64,000 nt of DNA from Aldehydirespirator sp965221605 (GCA_965221605.1 CBDCSK010000014.1:62001-126000), one strand, 5' to 3'. Numbered from the stretch's first letter, positions 16,115 to 29,590 are shown. Notes: a model not told the origin generated them from the letters alone. Translations and numbers: made by a program.

Positions 16115-17650
16115 GTGGATACGGTGCTGAGGATGGATGAAGTCGAAGTTGGTCACCCGTGGGAGCCGATCACAGCCTTGACTGACGACGACCGCGCCGC
16201 AGCCAGCGAAGAACTGCCTGCGCTTGCTCGGACATGGAACCAGGTCCGTGCCACGCTTGATCGCCAGCAGGTAGACAACTTCAATGAACTCCTGAAGCGG
16301 CAGTGGGCGATCGAGACCGGGATCATTGAGCGCCTCTACACGCTCGACCGAGGTACGACAGAGGTTCTCATCAAGCACGGCATAGACGCATCTTTGATCG
16401 CGAGCGATGCCACGGATCAGCCACCCGAACTAGTCGCTGGGATCATCCGGGATCATGCCGAGGCGGTCGACTGGCTGTTCGACGCGGTAACCAGCGAGCG
16501 TCCTCTGTCCACCTCCTTCATGAAGCAACTGCACCAGTTCATGACGCGCAAGCAGGTCTATACGACCGGTATCGACATGTTCGGCAGAAAGCACGAGATT
16601 GAGTTGAGGCACGGCGAGTTCAAGGCCCGTCCCAACAATCCCGTGCGCCCCGACGGCAAGCTCCACGAATACTGCCCACCTGAGCACGTAGATGCCGAGA
16701 TGGACCGGCTGATCGAGATGCACCGCCAACACACGGAGGCGGACACAGCCCCCGACGTGAGCGCGGCGTGGCTCCATCACCGTTTCGCACAGATCCATCC
16801 CTTCCAAGACGGCAACGGGCGGATCGCTAGAGCCATCGCGTCGCTAGTGCTCATCGGAGCCGGGTGGTTCCCCCTAGTCGTTACCCGTGACGATCGGGCC
16901 AGGTACATCAGCGCTCTCGAGCAAGCGGACGATGACGACCTGATTCCACTGATACACCTCGTAGCGGAACTCCAGCGAAAGTGGTTCGTTCGCGCTGTCT
17001 CGATCGCCGAGGACGTACGGCGAGAGTCACTCCACTTGGAGCAGATGCTCGATGTCATCGGCGAAATGTTCGGTGCGGAGTCAGCGCCGGCTCAGTCGGA
17101 GTTGCGCCAAGCCCTTGAGACGGCCGAGCAGGTGTGGATCCAAGCCCGCAACCGCTTCGACGAGTTGCGGGAGCAGTTGGAGCAGCGCTTGGGGTTCTCC
17201 AACGGAAGGCGCGTGTGGTGCGACTACGGAACGGACGACGACGCACGGCGGCGCACATGGAATCGATATCAGGTAGTCGAGACTGCCCGCAGTCTCGACT
17301 ACTACGCCAACACACGAGTCCACCACGAATGGGTTCGCTTGGGAATTCAGACTGAGCACGGCCGTTCCGAGATACTGACCTCGTTCCACGGGATCGGAAC
17401 GGAGTATCGGGGACTTGTCGGCGTGTCGATGTGCTTCTACCGGCGCCAACAACCCGAGGCCACTGAGGACCACCCTGAGGGCGCGGCTGATATGACTCTC
17501 CAGCAGCAGATCATCGAGTTGCAGCCTGTGTCGGAAGATGTCTTCCAAATCAACTACGAGGAGCCCTTAGAGTCTGTGGAACGACGGTTCCACGGATGGC
17601 TGGAACGTGCTGTCGTTCTAGCTCTCGACCAGTGGCGCCGAGGCGAGTGA
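16115..17650 (+). CDS. Fic-domain protein (putative AMP-transferase)
   Basis: A 511-residue Fic/DOC superfamily protein. The catalytic motif HPFQDGNGRIAR begins at His228 and matches HPFx(D/E)GNGRxxR exactly, so it should transfer AMP or another nucleotide monophosphate to a hydroxyl side chain of a target protein. An N-terminal helix contains TGIIER (residues 68-73), resembling the inhibitory (S/T)xxxE(G/N) motif except that Arg replaces Gly/Asn, so self-inhibition may be altered. The C-terminal 200 residues include a helical segment (about 325-375) and an alpha/beta region that may select targets. Starts at GTG 16115, GTG 16124 or ATG 16133 are all possible. The setting beside an HTH protein suggests a small accessory module. 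Confidence 0.88.
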   Translation: MDTVLRMDEVEVGHPWEPITALTDDDRAAASEELPALARTWNQVRATLDRQQVDNFNELLKRQWAIETGIIERLYTLDRGTTEVLIKHGIDASLIASDATDQPPELVAGIIRDHAEAVDWLFDAVTSERPLSTSFMKQLHQFMTRKQVYTTGIDMFGRKHEIELRHGEFKARPNNPVRPDGKLHEYCPPEHVDAEMDRLIEMHRQHTEADTAPDVSAAWLHHRFAQIHPFQDGNGRIARAIASLVLIGAGWFPLVVTRDDRARYISALEQADDDDLIPLIHLVAELQRKWFVRAVSIAEDVRRESLHLEQMLDVIGEMFGAESAPAQSELRQALETAEQVWIQARNRFDELREQLEQRLGFSNGRRVWCDYGTDDDARRRTWNRYQVVETARSLDYYANTRVHHEWVRLGIQTEHGRSEILTSFHGIGTEYRGLVGVSMCFYRRQQPEATEDHPEGAADMTLQQQIIELQPVSEDVFQINYEEPLESVERRFHGWLERAVVLALDQWRRGE

Positions 17651-17662
17651 GCGAACCCGCGA

Positions 17663-22297
<4,635 letters not shown>

Positions 22298-22343
22298 GCC
22301 GCCACCGTACCGACCCCCTGCGACACCCGCCCGGCCAGGCCCC

Positions 22344-22349
22344 TACAGT
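22344..22349 (+). promoter_or_regulatory. Candidate -10 box (TACAGT) of a leaderless promoter
   Basis: TACAGT fits the actinobacterial TAnnnT -10 consensus and sits 6 bases before the ATG of the LLM oxidoreductase gene, with no ribosome site between. The mRNA would start at the ATG. Confidence 0.5.
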
Positions 22350-22355
22350 GGCCCC

Positions 22356-23303
22356 ATGACTCATCCTTTCCGTTTCGGCGTCGAGCTGAAGCTGCCGCTG
22401 CCCGGCCTGACGTGGCCCCAGACCGCCAAGAAGGTCGAGGACCTCGGCTTCTCCAACCTCGTGATGCCCGACCATTTCGACGAGCAGCTGGCGGTGGGCC
22501 CGGGGCTGGCCGCCGCGGCCGCCGCCACCACCAACCTGCGTTTCGGCGCCTTCGTGTACGGCAACGACTACCGCCATCCGGTGATGACGGCCAAGGAGGT
22601 GGCCACCCTCGACGTACTGTCGGGCGGGCGGATGGACCTCGGGCTCGGAGCGGGCTGGAAGCGGGTCGACTACGACGAGGGCGGCTTGGAGTACGACCCG
22701 CCGGGCGTGCGCGTCGACCGCATGGTCGAGTCCCTCCACATAATCCGCGCCCTCTTCGAGGACGGACCGGTCACCTTCGAGGGCGAGCACTACACCATCC
22801 GCGGCCTCGAGGGCCTGCCCAAGCCGGTGCAGTCGCCGGTGCCGGTGGCCATCGGCGGGGGCGGGCCCCGGATGCTCCGCCTCGCCGGCCGCCACGCCGA
22901 CATCGTGGGCGTGAACGCCAACCTGCGCTCGGGCGAGATCGGGCTCGATGCCATGAACGACGTGCTCGGTGCTGATCGCTTCGACACCAAGCTCGAATGG
23001 GTGAGGTCCGGCGCCGGCGACCGCTTCGACCAGCTGGTGCTCAATGTGCTGATCGCCGCGTGGCAGGTCACCGGCGGCGGCCGGGCCACCACCGAGGCCC
23101 TGGAAGCCACCGCATCCATGTTCGGCCAGCCCGTCGAGGTGGTCGCCGATGTCCCGCTGCTGCTCATCGGCTCGCCGGCCGAGATCGCCGACACCCTCCG
23201 CCGGCGGCGGGAGCGGTGGGGCTTCAGTTACATGATCCTGGGCGCCGCCAACACCGACGTCGAGGCCTTCGCCCCGGTGATCGCCGAGCTGGACGGCGAG
23301 TAG
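22356..23303 (+). CDS. LLM-class F420-dependent oxidoreductase
   Basis: A 315-residue bacterial-luciferase-like TIM-barrel protein. It begins with FRFGVELKLPLPGLTW and contains the family segments DHFDEQLAVGPGLAAAAAAT, LDVLSGGRMDLGLGAGW and VPVAIGGGGPRMLRLAGRHAD, which shape the deazaflavin/flavin pocket. The pattern resembles the actinobacterial F420 subfamily typified by mycobacterial MSMEG_2516-like proteins. F420H2-dependent reduction or oxidation of a small molecule is inferred; the substrate is unknown. The start at ATG 22356 is preferred because a -10-like box lies just upstream and the family N-terminus begins here. A DtxR-like regulator follows 40 bases later with its own probable promoter. 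Confidence 0.88.
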   Translation: MTHPFRFGVELKLPLPGLTWPQTAKKVEDLGFSNLVMPDHFDEQLAVGPGLAAAAAATTNLRFGAFVYGNDYRHPVMTAKEVATLDVLSGGRMDLGLGAGWKRVDYDEGGLEYDPPGVRVDRMVESLHIIRALFEDGPVTFEGEHYTIRGLEGLPKPVQSPVPVAIGGGGPRMLRLAGRHADIVGVNANLRSGEIGLDAMNDVLGADRFDTKLEWVRSGAGDRFDQLVLNVLIAAWQVTGGGRATTEALEATASMFGQPVEVVADVPLLLIGSPAEIADTLRRRRERWGFSYMILGAANTDVEAFAPVIAELDGE

Positions 23304-23331
23304 CCCCGCCCTCACCTGCTCTCGTTTGTTC

Positions 23332-23337
23332 TATGGT
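23332..23337 (+). promoter_or_regulatory. Candidate -10 box (TATGGT) of a leaderless promoter
   Basis: TATGGT lies 6 bases before the ATG of the DtxR-like gene, the same spacing as seen upstream of the preceding gene. GGTGGA overlaps it and could instead serve as a weak ribosome site. Confidence 0.4.
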
Positions 23338-23343
23338 GGAGCC

Positions 23344-24045
23344 ATGACGTCGACCACGGCTGAGGCGACGGCCTACGAGTCGCCCGAGTGGCATCCCGCC
23401 TTCGAGGAGTACTGCGAGACGATCTTCGAGTTGGCCGAGGACGACCTGGAGGTGATCCAGGCCCGCATCGCCGACCGGCTGGAGATCTCCCGCCCGGCGG
23501 TCTCCGAGATGATCCGCCGGATGCAGGCCGAGGGCCTCGTGGAGGAGGGCCGCGGCACGATCCAGCTCACCGCCCGGGGCCACTCGCTGGCCGAGACGGT
23601 CGTGCGACGACACCGGCTGGCCGAGTGCTTCCTAACCGAGATCCTGGGCCTCTCCTGGGCGGAGGCCCACCAGGAGGCGGGCAAGTGGGAGCACATCATC
23701 TCCCCCGCGGTGGAGCAGGCCATGATGCGGGTGCTGGAACAGCCGACCACCTGCCCCCACGGCAACCCCATCCCCGGCTCCGGGTACGAGGCGCCCGAGA
23801 TGGTGACGCTGGACAACCTCGAGGTGGGGCGGGGCTTCACCGTGCAGCGCATCCCCGAGGAGCTGGAGTTCCAGCCGGGGATGCTCGAGTTCCTCGAGCA
23901 GGCCAGAGTGACGCCCGGATCGATGGGCACTGTCACCGCCCGCTCCCCCGACGGCACCGTCACCCTCGACGTCGAGGGCGGGCCGGTCGGGCTGAGCGAC
24001 TACGCCACCTCTCGCATCCTCGTCAGCGCAACACCAGCCGGCTGA
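23344..24045 (+). CDS. DtxR/IdeR/MntR-family metal-dependent transcriptional regulator
   Basis: A 233-residue regulator. The N-terminal winged helix (about 18-80) contains ARIADRLEISRPAVSEMIRRM. The dimerisation/metal domain (about 85-150) has HRLAECFL, WEHIISPAVEQAM and CPHGNPIPG, the typical iron or manganese ligand region, and the C-terminus (about 155-233) is an SH3-like FeoA-type domain. Proteins of this family bind promoters when loaded with Fe2+ or Mn2+ and repress metal uptake. The ATG at 23344 is chosen over an in-frame TTG upstream. No metal transporter adjoins it; an iron-type ABC ATPase lies about 23 kb away. Confidence 0.92.
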   Translation: MTSTTAEATAYESPEWHPAFEEYCETIFELAEDDLEVIQARIADRLEISRPAVSEMIRRMQAEGLVEEGRGTIQLTARGHSLAETVVRRHRLAECFLTEILGLSWAEAHQEAGKWEHIISPAVEQAMMRVLEQPTTCPHGNPIPGSGYEAPEMVTLDNLEVGRGFTVQRIPEELEFQPGMLEFLEQARVTPGSMGTVTARSPDGTVTLDVEGGPVGLSDYATSRILVSATPAG

Positions 24046-24096
24046 ACAGGGGAACTTCCCTCGGCGATCTCGGAGGCGGGACAGTCCGCGACCGGC

Positions 24097-25512
24097 TCAG
24101 CCTCCGGGAACGAGATGGAACAGCACGCGAGTGCCCCCCGCGAGTTCCTCGCGCTGGCGGACATCGAAGCGCAGCGCTGCTTGCGCCTCAATAGCAGCGA
24201 GTGTGTACGCGTCGTGGGTGCCGGTCCGCTTGTTGCCCTTCAGCCTCCGCACCATCGGATCGGTCTCGGTCGGCACCTCCAGCACCACCTCGGTGTCGAG
24301 ATCCGCGAGGAAGTCGAGAATCGATTCCGTCGGCACGTTGTGCGTCAGTGCCAGGTGGTGGATCACCGCGAGGGCGAGCACCAGATCCGGCGACGAACGC
24401 ATGCCGATGACGGGTCGCTCCATGTTCCGCCATCCGATGCCCGGTGTGGGGTCGGCGAAGTTCATGACCAGCGGAACGATGACGTGGCTGCCGTCTTCAC
24501 GCAGTGTCCGGTAGAGACGATCGACTACGTGGCCATCGGAATCCATGGCTAGGACGACATCGGCGTTGCCGGCCGCGATCCGGCTGAACATGCCGTCGTT
24601 AGCGCCCACATCCCACACCTGCGATCGGCGGCGTTGACCGACGACGCGCTCCACGAACTGGATCTTGGCGGTCACTTCCTCGGGCGCGTAATGGCTCCGC
24701 TCGGAGTATCCGTCCCAGGCCGACCGACCGTCGTGCCAGCGCAGCTCGCCGACCAGCTTGAGCAGACGGTCGACGAGGCTGACGTAGATCCGGGTGTCGT
24801 AGCCCGCCCGCTTGAGGCTCTCGACGGCGGCCGCGGAGCCACCGGTGAACCGCGCGTCGGCTCGGGCGTGCAGCCACACGTGGGGTATCAGGCCTCGGCT
24901 GCCGCGGCGGCGACCCTGCAGCACCCGCCGAGCATGCTGCGGGGTAATGCCGTCGATTGCGCCTCGCATCCAAGGCTGGTGCGGGAGGTCCTTGTACGCG
25001 GTGAACATGAGCGGGTACAGGAACATCTGGCAGAACTGGCGATAGCCCCACCAAGGCTCGCCGATCCTGTAGGGCTCGAACGAGCCGATGTCGATGAAGA
25101 TCGGCCGCGGGCCCACGAACTGGACGTTGTAGGGCGTGGCGTCCTTGATCGTGAGGCCCTCGTCTATGGCGGCCCGAACCAGCCTCAGGGTGAGACTGGC
25201 TGCATCCTGAAGCATCGAGAACGACCACTCGTGGGGGTAGGTGACCACGGGGACCGCCTCGTGCTCAAGCACCAGCGCCCATTCGGACCCGTCCGGCGCC
25301 GCCGCCTCGACCATCTCGGTCGCCACCAGGTCCCCCGCCTCCAGCGCCTCGGAATAGAAGCGAGTGTCGCGCAGTGCGTGGAAGTCTCCTGCCGCCTTCT
25401 CGCCCAAGCCGCGCAACACGCGGGAGCCTCCCCGCCAAACCCGGGAGCCCGGATCACGGAACGATCCGGCGTCGTATCGGGTTGACGGCGAGCCCGAGCT
25501 CGACCCCGTCAC
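24097..25512 (-). CDS. SAM-dependent methyltransferase with an N-terminal kinase-like region
   Basis: A 471-residue two-part protein. The C-terminal part (about 290-471) is a class I SAM methyltransferase: VWDVGANDGMFSRIA is the glycine-rich SAM loop and LALAVIHHLAL lies after strand 4. The N-terminal part contains IKDATPYNVQF followed by IFIDIGSFEPY, which resembles the catalytic D-x4-N and D-x-G elements of aminoglycoside-kinase-like folds, although the lysine and nucleotide loop are not clear. The substrate is unknown. The GTG start overlaps the stop of the upstream small gene (GTGA), so the two are coupled. The unit is divergent from a large membrane sulfatase-like gene, which suggests a joint role in modifying a surface polymer. 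Confidence 0.75.
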   Translation of the reverse strand: MTGSSSGSPSTRYDAGSFRDPGSRVWRGGSRVLRGLGEKAAGDFHALRDTRFYSEALEAGDLVATEMVEAAAPDGSEWALVLEHEAVPVVTYPHEWSFSMLQDAASLTLRLVRAAIDEGLTIKDATPYNVQFVGPRPIFIDIGSFEPYRIGEPWWGYRQFCQMFLYPLMFTAYKDLPHQPWMRGAIDGITPQHARRVLQGRRRGSRGLIPHVWLHARADARFTGGSAAAVESLKRAGYDTRIYVSLVDRLLKLVGELRWHDGRSAWDGYSERSHYAPEEVTAKIQFVERVVGQRRRSQVWDVGANDGMFSRIAAGNADVVLAMDSDGHVVDRLYRTLREDGSHVIVPLVMNFADPTPGIGWRNMERPVIGMRSSPDLVLALAVIHHLALTHNVPTESILDFLADLDTEVVLEVPTETDPMVRRLKGNKRTGTHDAYTLAAIEAQAALRFDVRQREELAGGTRVLFHLVPGG

Positions 25513-25691
25513 AGCGTCGTTTCGTCCGACTCGCTGGGAGCCTCGCTCTCGCCACGGGTTCGCCGATCGAGCCTCCCGATCCTGATCCTGGCCAGGACAG
25601 CCCGCGCCGCGACGGCCATTCCGGCACCGCCTGCTGCGATCGCTCCGATAATGGCACTACCCGACGCCGGGTCGAGATAGCCGATGATCAT
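25509..25691 (-). CDS. Small LDPxSGS-type membrane protein
   Basis: This 60-residue protein begins MIIGYLDPASGSAII and continues into one hydrophobic helix (about residues 12-34) followed by a basic, then acidic tail. Short proteins with a YLDP(G/A)SGS start and one transmembrane helix recur in bacteria beside membrane sulfatase and methyltransferase genes; their role is not known. The stop overlaps the start of the methyltransferase gene by 4 bases, strong evidence that it is translated. It is the first gene of its unit, 62 bases from the divergent sulfatase-like gene. Confidence 0.7.
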   Translation of the reverse strand: MIIGYLDPASGSAIIGAIAAGGAGMAVAARAVLARIRIGRLDRRTRGESEAPSESDETTL

Positions 25692-25753
25692 CGCCGCCCC
25701 AATCTCCCGGCGGCCACGATACCAACTGGTGAAGGCGGGTACAGAATGAAGCC

Positions 25754-28360
25754 GTGTCCGTAGCGGGATGGCGGCTGCTTCACCTCCTCGTTCTAGCCAC
25801 TCTGGCCTTCACCCAGCCACTTCTGAGCGTGCTCGGCGAGAACCCGACCTTCTTCGTCGCGCACTCGACGTCACCCGGCCATTTGATCGCCTTTGTGCTA
25901 ATCGTCTCCCTCGTCCCGGCAGCCGTGCTCGGCACCCTGATGCTCGCTGGCCATGCCGTCTCGGCCGGGTTGGGAGAACGCATCTTCTGTGTCTCGATGA
26001 CCGTGCTGGCCTTCGTCTTCATCCTTCAGGTGGTGGACACGATGCCCGGACCGCCGGTGGCCGTCGCGGTCGTGGCCGGCGCCGTCAGCTACGGCCTGAT
26101 GATCCTGTACTCGACGCAGCGACCGGTGCGATCGGCGGTGTCGGTGATGGCCGTGTTCCCATTGGCCGTTGTGGCCCTGTTCCTGTTCCGTTCACCGGCC
26201 AGCAGCATCGCGTTTCCCGACGATGTCGAGGCGGTGGCCCTCGATGACCTGCTGGGAGCGGACTTCGCCACGGGGAACCTCGACAGCAAGAACCCGTCAC
26301 CAGCCGGCACCGCCAACAGCAATGACGCAGGCGCCGGCTCCCCGGCCACCACACCCACCCAGCGGGCGCCCACGGCAACCGGGCCCGCGGCTGTCCCGGG
26401 AGCTGAAGCACAGCCGGCCTCGATGGTCGATCGCCTGAACGAGCGATTCCCGCCGATCTACGTCCTTGTGCTCGATGAGTTCCCGTGGGCCTCGCTACTC
26501 GACGAGGGCGGACGGATCGACAGGGTTCGCTATCCGAGTTTTGCTCGGCTCGGCGCGACAGCCCACGTCTTCTCCAACGCCACCACGGTGGCATTCACCA
26601 CCGAGCAGGCAGTGCCCGCCCTGTTGACGGGCACGCTCGAAGCTCAACCCGCCCCGGTGTACTCGCTGTACCCCGACAACCTGTTCACGCTGCTGGGTGG
26701 GGTGTACGACGTGACGGTGTCAGATCCTCTAGTCGACTTGTGCCCGCCGCCGGTGTGCGATGGCTCGCCTCCAGTGCAGATCCTCGAACTGATTGCAGCC
26801 GACGAGGCGACACGCTCCGCCCAACCGGCAGCCACAACCACCCCCACCACGACCGCCTCGACAACGACCACAACCACCCCCACCACGACCGCCTCCCAGG
26901 TGACGGTGCCGGCCGCAAGCGAGGCCAGGAGCGGGCGGGGCGGATCACTGTCGCGGTTGCTGAAGGACGCCGCCATCGTGCTCGCGCATCTCGCGGTTCC
27001 CGAAGGAGTGGACTTCGGACTCCCATCCATCGGTTCTACGTGGGGCAACTTCGGACTGGAACCGGTCGCCCGGGACCTCACCGTGGAGGCTTCCCAGCAC
27101 GGCACCTCAGCCGCGCCCGAAGCCTCCCCTCCCACAACCGCCGCAGCCACACCGGCAAGCACGACCGCAGCCACCACCACAACCTCCTCCACCACCACCA
27201 CGACCGCAGCCACCACCCCAGCACCGCCTGCGGAGGATCCCCTGGCAGAGCTGCTGACAGGATCGGGATCGGGATCAGAAGCGGCCTCTGATCCGGTCGA
27301 CCCGCAGCGCCTCGCGCAGGAGCGCACGGCCTTCCTCGACAGCCTGATCACCATCGACACGCGGGTCGCCGACCTTCGGGCCGCGGTCGCGGCCCTGACA
27401 GAGAGCGAACTGCCCCGCCTTCACTACCTCCACGCCCTGCTGCCCCACGTGCCCTGGCGATTCAGGCCCGACGGCTCGACCTACGCGGACATCGAGCTTC
27501 CCGGGTACTTCTCCAAATGGGACGACGACCCAGCCATCGCCCACTTCGGGCAGCAGCGGCACCTGCTGCAACTCGGCTTGGTCGACCGCTTGCTGGGGGA
27601 GTACCTCGACCGGCTGGAGGCAATCGGCGACTTCGATCGGGCCATTGTCATCGTGACCGCCGACCACGGAATCTCCTTCGTGCCCGGCGAGCGATCCCGC
27701 GGGATCGGCGAGGCCAACACGGCGGGAATCGCCAACGTGCCGTTGCTCTACAAGGAACCGGGCCAACGATCAGGCACGGTCCAACCCCAGCCCGTGGAAC
27801 TCATCGACGTCGTCCCGACCCTCGCGGCCAAGCTCGGACTGGATCCGCCGTGGGCATTCGACGGCCACAACCTCTTCGCGGTGGCGGACCCGACCCGGGA
27901 TCGCCGGGTGCGGGGCCCCTACGGCATGGTCGACGTTCCCGGCGACCTAGGCGCCATCGTGGATGCGCGTGCCGCCAGCATGCACGGCGTCTTTGGCGAC
28001 GGCACCTCGGGCAGCCTCTACGGACTCGGCGGCGCCCACGACCTGATCGGCACGCCGACGCTTGACCGGACGATCAGCCCATCCGAGCACTGTTGGACCC
28101 TGGAACGACCGCTCACGACCCCAGAGGCCAGCGGTGCGGTCGGATTCGTGTACGGGCGGATCAACGTCACCGCCGGTGCGGGGATTGCGGTGGCTGTCTC
28201 GGTCGACGGAGTGGTTGCAGGGACGGCCCGGTCCTACCGGGACGGGTCGATCGAGCGTGTCTACGCCATCGGTGATCCGCAGTACTGGAAGACCAGCGAG
28301 CCTCTGGTGGAACTCCACGAGATCGTGGAAGGACGGCTCGCACCCATCGGCCGCTGTTGA
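25754..28360 (+). CDS. Membrane-anchored alkaline-phosphatase/sulfatase-superfamily protein
   Basis: An 868-residue protein. The N-terminal 160 residues hold about five transmembrane helices. The catalytic part starts at IYVLVLDEFPW (first metal-binding Asp) and includes a probable Thr nucleophile region (NATTVAFTTEQAVPALLTG) and the C-terminal metal motif IVIVTADHGISFVPGE. This layout resembles LtaS-like phosphoglycerol transferases and related sulfatases rather than Cys-type sulfatases. Three low-complexity Thr/Ala/Pro stretches (about residues 175-215, 355-380 and 450-500) interrupt it, probably flexible and outside the membrane. Transfer or hydrolysis of phospho- or sulfo-groups on an envelope polymer is inferred. 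A strong hairpin follows the stop. The GTG start at 25754 is 62 bases from the divergent unit. Confidence 0.82.
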   Translation: MSVAGWRLLHLLVLATLAFTQPLLSVLGENPTFFVAHSTSPGHLIAFVLIVSLVPAAVLGTLMLAGHAVSAGLGERIFCVSMTVLAFVFILQVVDTMPGPPVAVAVVAGAVSYGLMILYSTQRPVRSAVSVMAVFPLAVVALFLFRSPASSIAFPDDVEAVALDDLLGADFATGNLDSKNPSPAGTANSNDAGAGSPATTPTQRAPTATGPAAVPGAEAQPASMVDRLNERFPPIYVLVLDEFPWASLLDEGGRIDRVRYPSFARLGATAHVFSNATTVAFTTEQAVPALLTGTLEAQPAPVYSLYPDNLFTLLGGVYDVTVSDPLVDLCPPPVCDGSPPVQILELIAADEATRSAQPAATTTPTTTASTTTTTTPTTTASQVTVPAASEARSGRGGSLSRLLKDAAIVLAHLAVPEGVDFGLPSIGSTWGNFGLEPVARDLTVEASQHGTSAAPEASPPTTAAATPASTTAATTTTSSTTTTTAATTPAPPAEDPLAELLTGSGSGSEAASDPVDPQRLAQERTAFLDSLITIDTRVADLRAAVAALTESELPRLHYLHALLPHVPWRFRPDGSTYADIELPGYFSKWDDDPAIAHFGQQRHLLQLGLVDRLLGEYLDRLEAIGDFDRAIVIVTADHGISFVPGERSRGIGEANTAGIANVPLLYKEPGQRSGTVQPQPVELIDVVPTLAAKLGLDPPWAFDGHNLFAVADPTRDRRVRGPYGMVDVPGDLGAIVDARAASMHGVFGDGTSGSLYGLGGAHDLIGTPTLDRTISPSEHCWTLERPLTTPEASGAVGFVYGRINVTAGAGIAVAVSVDGVVAGTARSYRDGSIERVYAIGDPQYWKTSEPLVELHEIVEGRLAPIGRC

Positions 28361-28403
28361 AGCCGCGCCCCACCCCTGCCGCGACCGACTCCGGCAGCAC
28401 ATT

Positions 28404-28433
28404 GGGGCTGCGCTCGCCTTTGGGCGCAGCCCC
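28404..28433 (+). terminator. Rho-independent-type terminator after the sulfatase-like gene
   Basis: A perfect 10-bp inverted repeat, GGGGCTGCGC and GCGCAGCCCC, with a 10-base loop is followed by TCCTTCT. It lies 43 bases after the stop codon. The T run is short, but the stem is strong. Confidence 0.7.
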
Positions 28434-28445
28434 TCCTTCTGTGAT

Positions 28446-28464
28446 ACTTTGATGTGATCAAAGT
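28446..28464. promoter_or_regulatory. Operator-like palindrome upstream of the importer/dioxygenase operon
   Basis: ACTTTGATGTGATCAAAGT is a perfect 8+3+8 inverted repeat, 53 bases before the ATG of the binding-protein gene. The same core, TTTGATnnnATCAAA, occurs at 40644-40658 between two divergent catabolic operons. It is probably the binding site of a shared regulator. Confidence 0.7.
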
Positions 28465-28517
28465 GAGCCCAGCCTTCGACGGCTCATCGCCGAAGGCTGC
28501 CTGAACAGGGGGACCCC

Positions 28518-29552
28518 ATGACCGCCAACCAATTCTCCAGACGCACGTTCCTGGGAGGAACCGCCGCCGGGGCGGGGCTGCTGCTGGGCGGCAGCACCCT
28601 CATCACGGCGTGCTCCGGTTCCGAGCCCGCGCCCGTCGCCCTCACGCCGGTGAACTTCCACCTGAGCTGGTTCGACTCGGTGCAGTTCGGCGGCTCCTAC
28701 CTCGCCGACGCCAACGGCCACTACGCCGCCAACGGCCTCGACGTGACCCTGGTACCGGGCGGGCCGGGCGTGTCGCCGGACACCTCGGTAATCGCAGGCC
28801 AGTCCATCATGGGCATCTCGGCCGCCAACTTTGCCGGCCAGGCGTGGGCCGACGGCGCGCCCCTCAAGGTCGTGGGCGTGGCCATGCAGCGCAACCCGTT
28901 CGTGATCGCCTCGCTCACGAGCAACCCGATCAACGAGCCCAAGGACCTGGAGGGTCGGAAGCTCGGCATGGCCTTCAACAACCAGCTCGACCTCGAGCTG
29001 CTGTCGTCGCTGAACGGTGTCGACGTCAACGCCATCCAGGTCATCCAGGCCGACTACGACCCGGCCCCCCTGGTCAACGGCGAGGTGGACAGCCTGCTGT
29101 GCTGGCTCGTCGACCTGCCGGTGGCCATGACAGTGCAGGGCATCGACAACACGACCATGCTGTTCGCCGACTTCGGCTACGCGGTGCACAGCCAGACCTA
29201 CATCGTCACCGAGGACACGCTGGCGAACCGCCGCGACGACGTGCTCGCGCTGCTGCGGGGCGAGATCCTGGGCTGGCAGGACCACAAGGCCGACCCGGAC
29301 ACCTCCGCACAGGTGACCGTCGACCGGTTCCCCGACGCCGGCATGGACGCGGAGACCGAGAGGGTCAAGGCCCACGAGTTCGTCAAGCTCATGTTCAGCG
29401 ACGTGACCGACGCCAGCGGCTTCCTGTGGTGGACCGACCAGTCGGTGGCCGACAACATCCGGGTCCTCAAGGCGCTGGGCGTGAACGTGACCGAGGACTT
29501 CTGGGACCGGTCGCTGCTCGAGGAGATATACGCCGACGGCCCGGTGCTGTAG
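28518..29552 (+). CDS. ABC transporter substrate-binding lipoprotein, NMT1/THI5-like (SsuA/TauA type)
   Basis: A 344-residue binding protein exported by the Tat path: SRRTFLGG at residues 7-14 followed by a hydrophobic stretch and lipobox LITAC (Cys32). The mature part matches the NMT1/SsuA fold, with NFHLSWFDSVQFGG, ANGHYAANGLDV and DLEGRKLGMAF. Such proteins deliver aromatic acids, sulfonates, pyrimidine precursors or nitriles. The next genes are the matching ATPase and permease and then both subunits of a ring-hydroxylating dioxygenase, so an aromatic or heterocyclic compound is the likely ligand. The ribosome site is AGGGGG. The upstream palindrome and terminator mark the operon start. 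Confidence 0.9.
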   Translation: MTANQFSRRTFLGGTAAGAGLLLGGSTLITACSGSEPAPVALTPVNFHLSWFDSVQFGGSYLADANGHYAANGLDVTLVPGGPGVSPDTSVIAGQSIMGISAANFAGQAWADGAPLKVVGVAMQRNPFVIASLTSNPINEPKDLEGRKLGMAFNNQLDLELLSSLNGVDVNAIQVIQADYDPAPLVNGEVDSLLCWLVDLPVAMTVQGIDNTTMLFADFGYAVHSQTYIVTEDTLANRRDDVLALLRGEILGWQDHKADPDTSAQVTVDRFPDAGMDAETERVKAHEFVKLMFSDVTDASGFLWWTDQSVADNIRVLKALGVNVTEDFWDRSLLEEIYADGPVL

Positions 29553-29590
29553 CGGCGGGGAGCCATAGCGGTCTCTAGCCACAGCAGGTG

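Noticed and set aside
26826..26905. Repeated ACCACCCCCACCACGACCGCCTC units, considered as a CRISPR or minisatellite
   Set aside because: The units lie in frame inside the sulfatase-like gene and encode Thr-rich linker; there are no regular spacers.
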